Shown: positions 15,228 through 22,195 of the stretch, in pieces
Numbering within the stretch: the first letter of the stretch is position 1
How the letters are laid out: every line of letters starts with the position of its first letter
Translations under genes and position numbers: made by a program
IMG/VR virus record: IMGVR_UViG_3300007540_000130
Span: 1-22,195 of that record
Length of the DNA: 22,195 bases
Origin: a virus
Strand: one strand, 5' to 3'
The notes under the pieces: model-generated
The model's input: the letters and a program-made list of their open reading frames with translations, nothing else
Told to the model about the DNA's origin: nothing
Databases searched by the model: none

Positions 15228-18200
15228 ATGCCTAGCTGGGTAACGCATTATAAGTATTTTATTAAAGATACATCTAACGAATACTACAACTTAGCTTTAG
15301 ATAGATTTTATTTTGCTGAAGATGGCAACGTTTGGTTGAGTTTCCCTTCATCAGAAAGAAGTAAAGTTCAAATAGATAGTTATCTTATACTAAAAAAACA
15401 ACACGACGTAGATAATCCTTCTATTGGTCCTTGTAGATATAAAGTTTTAGATGTTCAGTCTCAAGCTCCTGAGTTTGTTGCTAATTCTAAAAAGATTATA
15501 GCTTCAGCTCGCTGTGAAGTTGACGCTGGTTTTCAAGAAGATTTCTCTTTAATAACTTTTACAGGACCTAACGCTGATGATAATTCTCAGTTTGCAACAG
15601 CTTTTAATGGCGATAGCTTTATTACAATATCCGACGGTGGTAATACAACAGACATATTAGGGGTTAAATTTGGTGGACCTGTTTCAAGTAATGGTACAAT
15701 GTACGAGGTGCAGTTAGACGAGCCATTTGGAGCAGACGCTTCTTTCTTCGGGGTATCAGGTTTAGTAGAGGGTGCAACTATTACTATAAATGTTTATAAA
15801 AACGAAGAAGAAAGACTACCAGAGTTTGAAGGTAGATTTTTTGTTAAAATAAATAGAGATACAGATTTTGATGTTAACATAATAAAAACTTTTTCAGGTT
15901 TAAATAAAAGGTACGGTATAGTTGGCGCGGCTTATGTCGATAGAGTTACCGCTAGTTCTTCTTTGAGAGGTAGTTCATCAAGATGGGGGACATTTTTTAG
16001 AGATGCGGGAGAGGCAGCTGGAAATCCGTTTGGTGACTGTACATGTCCTGATTCCTGGAGACACAAAGGTGTCGAGCTAGGTGGTAACGGTAATAGGTTA
16101 AACGGTTTTAATGGAGTTCCTTCAAATTCAAGAGTATTTATAGATGGTCAAACAGGTATGGAGCAGGCTTTTCACGCTGGTGCCGCTTATAATAGAGAGT
16201 GGTTAGGTATTCTTAGAGCTGGTTTTTCAAATCCTATTTACGAACACTTAGGTAGTCAAAAAGCGTTTTTTGCAGAAAAAGCTGTAAAAGGGGCTTTAGT
16301 AAGAATAGTACACATAGACGGTAGAGTTTCTAAACCTTATGAAATTAAAAACCACTGGAGATTCAGAGGTGCTAGGGGAATAAGAAGATGTTTTTGTGTG
16401 GATGGTTGTGGTGACTGTCAAAAAAGTACGCTTGGAAGTAATAGAGTTTTTTCTTTAGCGTTAGAGCTAACTAGCAAGGTTCAAGAAGACTGGGTTGGTA
16501 ACGGATCAGAATCAGCCTTAACCAACATAAGAGGTTTTCAAATAGTTGAAGAAGTTATAAGTGATGATAACAAAATAATATCTTCTAACAATCCAGCTGT
16601 TTTTGAAACAGAGCCAAAAGAAGCTGTAGATATTGATATATATTACGAAGCATCAAATGCGTTACCTATATCAACTATAAATCAACAATCAAAAATATTA
16701 AATTACTATAACTGTTATAGCTTTGGAAATGGTGTTGAGTCTGATAGAATAAGAGATGATTTCAACGCACCTAGAATAGGTAAAGGAGTTAAAGTGTCTG
16801 CTTTACTAGATGAACCATATATGGAAGAAAGAAGGTCAAGTGGTCTTATATTTTCTCAAATATACAACTCTCAAGCAGGTATAAATAGATTAAATCAGTT
16901 TATACAAGCACAGCCTATAACTAAAGATTTAAACCCAGAGTATGGATCTATACAAAAGCTACATTCTAGAAACACAAACTTAATTACGCTTTGTGAAGAC
17001 AAATGTTTAAAAATACTAGCAAATAAAGATGCTTTATTTAACGCCGATGGAAGTGCTAATATAACTTCTAACAAGGCTGTTTTAGGACAAGCTGTTCCTT
17101 ATGCTGGTGAGTTTGGTATTAGTACAAACCCAGAGTCATTTGCTTCCTATGGATTTAGAGCTTATTTTTCAGATAAAAATAGAGGAGCTGTAATTAGATT
17201 ATCACAAGACGGTATAACTAATATTGCTTTAAAAGGTATGTCTGACTTTTTTGCAGACAACTTACCTAGTTCTACTAAAATAATTGGAAGTTATAACGAT
17301 GACAAAGAAAATTACAATTTAACACTAGACTATTTAACTGACGAGTGGCAAGATAAGCTTTCTAAGACACCTAAAGATAAAACACACTGTGAAGTACCTA
17401 ATGATGAATCTGATGATATAGAAACAACTACAGTATCATTTAAAGAGACTGTTGACGGTTGGACTAGTAGAAAATCTTATTATACTAAGACTGGTAGTGT
17501 TTTTTACCCACTAGAAAGTGGTGAATCTTTAAATGACAAGTATTATACTTTTAATAAAGGATTAATATGGGAGCATGCCTCTAATGATTTATATAATAAT
17601 TTTTATGGAACTCAATATGATAGCTCTGTCAATGTAGTGATAAATGACGCTACAGAGTCTATCAAAGGGTTTAAAACATTAAACTACTCTGGTACTGATT
17701 CTAGAAAATACTCTTATAACACGTCCAGTGGTTTAACGGGGTTGAGTATAGATCAGGTTGTAGCTCAACAAATATCACCTTCTATAATAAACGCTGAAAA
17801 CTATACGCCTGGTTGGTATACTAACTATATCAATACTGATATGGAGGAAGGTATGATAAAAGAGTTTGCTAAGAAAGAAAATAAATACTTCAATAAAATA
17901 AAAGGTATAAAAACTTACTACAATGATAATTGTGATAATAATATTGATTCTTCTGCTTTTCAAACTCAAGGATTAGGTTTAGCTACTGTAACTTCATCTG
18001 CTCCAACTGCATTTAAATTAACAGTTAAGGTTGACGCTTCTTGTTCTACAGGAACAGGTAATGATCCACTGCCAGACACTACTAAAAAGTTCTGGTACTA
18101 CTGGACATGTACCAAAACAGGGTCTAACGTAAACGTAGATATAAGACAAACGGCAACAGACCAACTTGTTAAATGTGGTATAGAAGAGTTTTATAATAAT

Positions 18201-18938
18201 TTCCCTAACAATTACACTGGTATTGATAAGAATTATTTTAATTTTAAATTCTTTAATTCTTCAGGTGTTAACGTGAACACTATACTTTATAACGAAAACA
18301 ACGAGTCTATATCTACTAGTGGTAAGTTTTTATATGTTGAACCAGCTTCAACGCCTGACAACAACGCTTTAAACGCTAATGTTTCTGGCACTGCTGTTCC
18401 AAATACTTACTTTATATTAACTGTAACAAACGGTGTTATAACCGCTAAAACTCAATACAATACTTTAGCTAGTTGTGGAACACCTCTTGTGGCTGTAGAC
18501 TTTTCTTTGTTCGTTGGTTATAGAGTTGGTGGTAACTCTACTAATTTGTTAACCGGTACAGCAGCACAACACGGTACTCCTTCTGGAAGAGCAGCTCTAG
18601 CTAAAACACAATTAAAAGATTGGTTAACTGGTCCATTAATAGGTCAAGTGAGTTCAAATAGATTAATTAGACTATCTGATATATACAAGTATTCCGGTGC
18701 AACTGGTTTAGTTGTTGGAGCTCAGCTTCACAATGATGTTGGTCCAATTGCTACAGATGGTATATTTGGGCACAACACTAACTCAGCGCCAATACCTAAT
18801 GGTTATTGGTCTTACACTTCACCATCAAGCAACTCATTAAAAACAGATGCCGGCTGGTCAAGTCTTGATAGTGCTTGGAAGTTTATAACATTTGAAAATG
18901 GAATAGTTACTCACATAACAACAATGAATACATTATAA
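15228..18938 (+). CDS. C-terminal part of the giant podovirus tail (nozzle/muzzle-like) protein
   Basis: The ATG at 15228 gives 1236 codons, but the frame is open upstream to at least 15063 and encodes GRQTPVFSDANATISI and KFIATVPPVQN before it, so this ATG is probably internal. Together with the preceding frame it would make about 1,830 residues. The section numbered from 15228 includes a Cys-rich insert (CTC at 271-273; CFCVDGCGDC at 388-397), then strands and loops with a propeller-like end, FRAYFSDKNRGAVIRLSQDG and ITNIALKGMSDFFADNL, a signature of large podophage tail hub proteins. The last 320 residues or so are Ser/Thr/Asn-rich and less familiar, possibly an exposed variable domain. 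It overlaps the next gene by one base (taatg). Confidence 0.72.
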   Translation: MPSWVTHYKYFIKDTSNEYYNLALDRFYFAEDGNVWLSFPSSERSKVQIDSYLILKKQHDVDNPSIGPCRYKVLDVQSQAPEFVANSKKIIASARCEVDAGFQEDFSLITFTGPNADDNSQFATAFNGDSFITISDGGNTTDILGVKFGGPVSSNGTMYEVQLDEPFGADASFFGVSGLVEGATITINVYKNEEERLPEFEGRFFVKINRDTDFDVNIIKTFSGLNKRYGIVGAAYVDRVTASSSLRGSSSRWGTFFRDAGEAAGNPFGDCTCPDSWRHKGVELGGNGNRLNGFNGVPSNSRVFIDGQTGMEQAFHAGAAYNREWLGILRAGFSNPIYEHLGSQKAFFAEKAVKGALVRIVHIDGRVSKPYEIKNHWRFRGARGIRRCFCVDGCGDCQKSTLGSNRVFSLALELTSKVQEDWVGNGSESALTNIRGFQIVEEVISDDNKIISSNNPAVFETEPKEAVDIDIYYEASNALPISTINQQSKILNYYNCYSFGNGVESDRIRDDFNAPRIGKGVKVSALLDEPYMEERRSSGLIFSQIYNSQAGINRLNQFIQAQPITKDLNPEYGSIQKLHSRNTNLITLCEDKCLKILANKDALFNADGSANITSNKAVLGQAVPYAGEFGISTNPESFASYGFRAYFSDKNRGAVIRLSQDGITNIALKGMSDFFADNLPSSTKIIGSYNDDKENYNLTLDYLTDEWQDKLSKTPKDKTHCEVPNDESDDIETTTVSFKETVDGWTSRKSYYTKTGSVFYPLESGESLNDKYYTFNKGLIWEHASNDLYNNFYGTQYDSSVNVVINDATESIKGFKTLNYSGTDSRKYSYNTSSGLTGLSIDQVVAQQISPSIINAENYTPGWYTNYINTDMEEGMIKEFAKKENKYFNKIKGIKTYYNDNCDNNIDSSAFQTQGLGLATVTSSAPTAFKLTVKVDASCSTGTGNDPLPDTTKKFWYYWTCTKTGSNVNVDIRQTATDQLVKCGIEEFYNNFPNNYTGIDKNYFNFKFFNSSGVNVNTILYNENNESISTSGKFLYVEPASTPDNNALNANVSGTAVPNTYFILTVTNGVITAKTQYNTLASCGTPLVAVDFSLFVGYRVGGNSTNLLTGTAAQHGTPSGRAALAKTQLKDWLTGPLIGQVSSNRLIRLSDIYKYSGATGLVVGAQLHNDVGPIATDGIFGHNTNSAPIPNGYWSYTSPSSNSLKTDAGWSSLDSAWKFITFENGIVTHITTMNTL

Positions 18939-20989
18939 TGGCAGATCAAACAATTATAAATAACTATACGGTATCACAAGTTACGTACTCTGTTACGGCA
19001 GGAACAAATGTAGCTTTGCAGCACGCTACGGCAATATTGATAATATCACCTTTAAGTGGTTATGTTGTTGTGGCTGAGGATTTTTCTTGGGTAAACACTA
19101 CTTTAGCTAACATAGACACTGTTGTTTTTACGCAAGATGGGGCTGATGTTAGATGTATTGTTACTTTTGATAACCCATTCGCTATGCCTGCAGCAACAAC
19201 TATATTAGCTTTATGTATAAGTGGTTCTGCTAAAATATCAACAGTTCAAGTCGTAGGTACTTACAATGCTACAGGTTCATCTACAAATATGACTATAGAT
19301 CAAGAAAGTCCAGTTCCTGAAACAACAACCTTTGATATATCAGGAAATGCTCTTTCAGCTGTTATGTTTTTAGAAAAAACTTATACAGCAGCGAGTGGTT
19401 ACTTTTTTGTTGAAGATTTTAATATAGAATATACAGGTTTCAATATGGTTGTTGACAACTACAATTGTGTTGAAACAAAGACTTATGATGCAAATAATAA
19501 GTTAACAGCTATAAACTTAAAATTTTATTATACTTTCACAAACGAAGCAAGTATATACGGTAACAATATAAATGTTACAATTCCTGCTACAGAAGCTACC
19601 TATGTTGTTAGTAATAAAATTAGAAATTATTCTTTTATTGGTGGTAACAATCAAGTTCAAGAACCTGGAGCTGTAAGAAAAGTTAGAATATACGGAAACC
19701 CTACAACAACGTTCACTTTAGCTAGTGCGAACGGATCAATACTAGATATTGGTCAGCTGTCTACTGACGGTCTTGATACAATTGTGTTTTACGCAACAAC
19801 ACCGACTATTACAATGCCAGCTTCTGGTTATTTTGATATAAATATATACATACCGGCCTCTAGTTCAAACGTGACTTACACGTTTACATTAGCTGGTGGT
19901 AATTTAATTAGTCCTTTCCCACAACCTAATCCTTTTTATATATATCAAAAAGCTAAAGTTAATTTAACTTTCACAGCAAGTGGTACAAATATGGTGGTTA
20001 GTACAGTATTACCTAGTCAGACTAGTTTCGTAAAGACGTTTGACGCTAATAGTCAACCTACCAGTGGTGCTTCAACCGCTTCTCAAGTTGATTATAATTT
20101 TAAAGTAACTGGTAATGCAGGTCAAATTATAACTCTAGATAATCAAGATACCGTGGGTTACGCTACGTGGTCTAATTTAGAAAGTGTGGACAACGCCCTG
20201 TCCAGTGCTATAGCTAATACTTTAGTTTTACCTGTTGAAAGTGCTACAGGTATAGTTGCTGGTATGAGATTCTCTACACCTTACTTTTCATCAAGCGATG
20301 TATATACTGTTGCTAGTGTTAATAGTAATAACGTTACATTAACAGGTGGACCTAACTTAACATTACCAGATAACACAAACGTTAGTTTTAATAATAGAAA
20401 AGGTTCTGAATTAATACTACCTGTTAGCGTGGTTTTGAACATTGCTGGTACTGAAGCTACAATTACTGGACCTGGTACTATACAAGCGTATGGAGACTCG
20501 GATGTTACTTTTAACTTAGATTTAACCTCTGTTATTACTTTAGGATCTGCTAATGGATGTGTTGAATATGACATAGTTGTTGGTAACGCCGGTGGAACTG
20601 TAAAGTATTACGATTGTGTTACTAATACAAAAAGAGTTATATACACAAACAAAGGTGATACTAATTTTTCTATATGTGCACTATCTTCTCCAGCCCCTGT
20701 GGTATCAGGTACTATGACCTCTACTGCTAATGGTGATACTTGTGATACAACTGGTGTTGATCAAACATGCGCTACTTGGACTATACAGTACAACCCAGCT
20801 ACCACACCAAGAGCAAAACAAGTTGCTGTAACGTATGTAAACTGTGAAACATTAGCTGAAGAAACAATAAACATAGGTGTTTTATCACCAGCTATAACAC
20901 AGTGTGCTACAAGACAAACACCAGTAAGCGTTGATCCAGGTGATGGAGGAGCTACAATAACATTAACTAATCTAAATTGCACACCTTAA
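18938..20989 (+). CDS. Beta-rich virion protein, possible receptor-binding protein
   Basis: This 683-residue protein has almost no helices. Repeated strand-rich stretches, Thr/Ser/Asn/Val dominated (YTVSQVTYSVTAGTNVA, DVRCIVTFDNPFAMPAATT, TFTASGTNMVVSTVLPSQTS), suggest a chain of Ig-like or jelly-roll domains. The last 140 residues contain two similar units, each with Cys near the start (GCVEYDIV; TCATWTIQ), a YxxC in the middle (KYYDCVTNT; VTYVNCETL) and a Cys-Ala near the end (SICAL; TQCAT). Such proteins at this place, after the tail hub gene, are usually tail tips, fibres or decoration proteins. There is no signal peptide. The start overlaps the preceding stop (taatg). Function as adhesin is inference from composition and position. 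Confidence 0.6.
   Translation: MADQTIINNYTVSQVTYSVTAGTNVALQHATAILIISPLSGYVVVAEDFSWVNTTLANIDTVVFTQDGADVRCIVTFDNPFAMPAATTILALCISGSAKISTVQVVGTYNATGSSTNMTIDQESPVPETTTFDISGNALSAVMFLEKTYTAASGYFFVEDFNIEYTGFNMVVDNYNCVETKTYDANNKLTAINLKFYYTFTNEASIYGNNINVTIPATEATYVVSNKIRNYSFIGGNNQVQEPGAVRKVRIYGNPTTTFTLASANGSILDIGQLSTDGLDTIVFYATTPTITMPASGYFDINIYIPASSSNVTYTFTLAGGNLISPFPQPNPFYIYQKAKVNLTFTASGTNMVVSTVLPSQTSFVKTFDANSQPTSGASTASQVDYNFKVTGNAGQIITLDNQDTVGYATWSNLESVDNALSSAIANTLVLPVESATGIVAGMRFSTPYFSSSDVYTVASVNSNNVTLTGGPNLTLPDNTNVSFNNRKGSELILPVSVVLNIAGTEATITGPGTIQAYGDSDVTFNLDLTSVITLGSANGCVEYDIVVGNAGGTVKYYDCVTNTKRVIYTNKGDTNFSICALSSPAPVVSGTMTSTANGDTCDTTGVDQTCATWTIQYNPATTPRAKQVAVTYVNCETLAEETINIGVLSPAITQCATRQTPVSVDPGDGGATITLTNLNCTP
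20558..20908 (+). repeat. Two diverged Cys-containing C-terminal repeats in the 683-aa protein
   Basis: Unit 1 spans 20558-20680 and unit 2 spans 20768-20908. Each runs from C-x-x-[YW]-x-I through a YxxC strand to a C-A pair. The DNA is not alike, so this is an old duplication at protein level. Confidence 0.45.
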
Positions 20990-20999
20990 AAAATAAATC

Positions 21000-21341
21000 A
21001 TGGCGACACAACCGATAACATTATTATTCCCTACAGCGGTAAACGTATCACTACAGGTTGGTGACACGGTTTATTATTTAGCTGCTAACGAGGAAGTAGT
21101 AGAAATAGGTCCAATAACCAGTATAACTACAAACGCTAACGGATCAGTTACAATAGTGGCTAATATAGACACTTTAACAACACCGCCCACAAACAGCAGT
21201 TATATATTTTTTACTAAAGATTCTCAAGGTAATACTTCTAATTTAAAAGGCTATTACGCAGAGGCACAATTTAGAAACGATAAAACAACAGAGGTTGAAT
21301 TGTTTTCAGTAGGATCAGAAATATTTGAAAGTAGTAAATAA
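21000..21341 (+). CDS. Small conserved-type virion-cluster protein
   Basis: This 113-residue protein begins with a short beta-rich segment (ITLLFPTAVNVSLQVGDTVY, then EEVVEIGPITSIT) and ends with a distinctive motif: LKGYYAEAQFRNDKTTEVEL then FSVGSEIFESSK. I recall this ending (GYYA...F.N....ELFSVGSEIFESSK) from hypothetical structural-cluster proteins of marine and Bacteroidetes phages. No membrane helix or signal is visible. It sits 10 bases downstream of the beta-rich protein with an A-rich leader (aaaaataaatc). A minor virion protein or a fibre/assembly accessory is likely by context; no molecular activity can be assigned. Confidence 0.7.
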   Translation: MATQPITLLFPTAVNVSLQVGDTVYYLAANEEVVEIGPITSITTNANGSVTIVANIDTLTTPPTNSSYIFFTKDSQGNTSNLKGYYAEAQFRNDKTTEVELFSVGSEIFESSK

Positions 21342-21373
21342 CCTGTAATTATAATAACATAAACAAAATTAAC

Positions 21374-22012
21374 ATGGCACAAGGAACGTATAAAAAATCA
21401 CCAATAAAGCTTTTAACCGGAGGTATGATGGCTCAAGCAGCTGGAGGACTAATGGGTATCGCTGGTGGTATAATCGGTGGTGGTAAGCGTAGACGTGAAC
21501 AAAGAGCTGCGCAAGCAGAAATGAATAGAAACAAAGCTAGATTTGAAAACTTAGACACTTCAAATTTAGCCGCGAACCTAGACAATGCTTACGAAGATCT
21601 AAGCGTTAATACTCAAGCTGCTGATTTTGCTAGAGATCAATCACAGCAAAACAACGCCAACATAATGAATAACATGGGTGGTGCAGCTGGTGGATCCGGA
21701 ATTGCAGCTATGGCTCAAGCTTTAGCTGGTGCTGGAAATCAACAAGCGCAACAAGCAGCTGTAAGTATAGGACAACAAGAGCAAGGTAATCAAATGAAAG
21801 CTGCTGGTGGAAGAATGAGTATTCAAAACGCTGAAATGGCAGGCGCTCAGGCTTCTAGAAACGCTGAACAAAACAAAGTGGAAACACTATTAGGTATGTC
21901 ACAGCAGAGACTTGGCGCTGCTAACGCTGCTAGAGATGCAGCTACTCAATCTATAATGGGAGGAGTTGGCTCGATAGTTGGAGCCGGAGGAGACATGATA
22001 GATAATAGATAA
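21374..22012 (+). CDS. Internal virion / ejection-type protein
   Basis: This 212-residue protein has a hydrophobic, Gly-rich helix near the start (about 17-36, MMAQAAGGLMGIAGGIIGGG) flanked by basic KRRREQRAAQ, and then a Gln/Ala/Asn-rich helical body containing YEDLSVNTQAADFARDQSQQ, GGAAGGSGIAAMAQALAGAG and KVETLLGMSQQRLGAANAAR. The motif set NTQAADF..., AAGGSGIAAMAQ and TLLGM marks a family I recognise from phage structural clusters, similar in character to the small ejection proteins (T7 gp14-like) that enter the host envelope with the DNA. The amphipathic, low-complexity composition and the Gly-zipper-like segment fit a protein able to cross or insert in a membrane. The gene ends in TAA and is followed after 10 bases by another likely internal protein. 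Confidence 0.65.
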   Translation: MAQGTYKKSPIKLLTGGMMAQAAGGLMGIAGGIIGGGKRRREQRAAQAEMNRNKARFENLDTSNLAANLDNAYEDLSVNTQAADFARDQSQQNNANIMNNMGGAAGGSGIAAMAQALAGAGNQQAQQAAVSIGQQEQGNQMKAAGGRMSIQNAEMAGAQASRNAEQNKVETLLGMSQQRLGAANAARDAATQSIMGGVGSIVGAGGDMIDNR

Positions 22013-22022
22013 AAAAAACAAA

Positions 22023-22195
22023 ATGGCAAATGAATCATTAATAAAAGGCGCTGCTTTTGCGCATGGTGGTCTTAAGACCGGTGGGTTTGTAAATCCACAA
22101 GCCGCTTATGTGCAGGGTATGAATACACCTATGTCTGAGATCGGTAGAAGAGCTTTACAAGAGGCCGCGTACAAAAGAAAACAAGACGAGGTTGA
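22023..22195 (+). CDS. Start of another virion-cluster protein, 3' end outside the window
   Basis: The ATG at 22023 follows an A-rich leader (aaaaaaaacaaa) and opens a frame of 57 codons that runs off the window: MANESLIKGAAFAHGGLKTG, then GFVNPQAAYVQGMNTP and EIGRRALQEAAYKRKQDEV. It is soluble so far, with a helix rich in Ala/Arg/Lys at the end. Given its neighbour it may be a larger internal virion or ejection protein, possibly one of the large tail-end proteins; too little is visible to say. Confidence 0.6.
   Translation, partial: MANESLIKGAAFAHGGLKTGGFVNPQAAYVQGMNTPMSEIGRRALQEAAYKRKQDEV

Noticed and set aside
1-22195. tRNA genes, insertion sequences, integrase or att sites, defence systems
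   Set aside because: No cloverleaf-like segment, transposase, integrase or toxin/defence motif was seen; gaps between genes are too short to hide them.

Overview
The window is a stretch of late (virion) genes from a tailed bacteriophage. It has 17 reading frames that I believe are real, all on the + strand, tightly packed, with almost no non-coding DNA (no gap above about 80 bases). The DNA is AT-rich, nearly every gene stops with TAA, isoleucine is mostly ATA, and no start codon is preceded by a recognisable Shine-Dalgarno motif. Starts instead follow A/T-rich leaders such as aaaaataaaat. That initiation pattern is typical of Bacteroidetes, so a (probably marine) flavobacterial phage is the best inference. 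The gene set (large terminase, portal, scaffold, major capsid protein, ring/connector proteins, giant beta-propeller-like tail protein, Ala/Gln-rich internal virion protein) and the lack of any sheath, tube or tape-measure gene point to a short-tailed, podovirus-like particle. Parts resemble crAss-like and other Bacteroidetes podophage structural modules, from memory of those families and not from a search.

Layout. 3-1505: 3' part of a collagen-like fibre gene whose 5' end lies outside the window. 1512-3192: five small genes, including a coiled-coil protein, a protein that reads like two GroES-like domains in tandem, and a small helical protein in the position of a small terminase subunit. 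3192-9009: terminase large subunit, portal and scaffold. 9037-10491: major capsid protein, with codon use clearly shifted from its neighbours, followed by a long hairpin. 10572-11563: a conserved-looking 259-aa protein, a second hairpin with a UUCG loop, and a 53-aa gene with a CGC-DKRKE-FPY tail. 11566-13437: two ring/connector-type proteins. 13441-18938: a giant tail protein (about 1,830 aa) interrupted by an apparent -1 frameshift near 15117. 18938-22195: a beta-rich 683-aa protein, a small conserved-looking protein, an ejection-type protein and the start of one more gene.

Working together: the terminase pumps DNA through the portal into a shell built by capsid protein on the scaffold. The connector/ring proteins and the propeller-like protein close and extend the vertex as a short tail. 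The beta-rich and collagen-like proteins would reach for the host, and the internal proteins would be ejected with the DNA. The most interesting points are the split giant gene, the tandem GroES-like protein, the atypical P-loop of the terminase and the two hairpins around the capsid gene.
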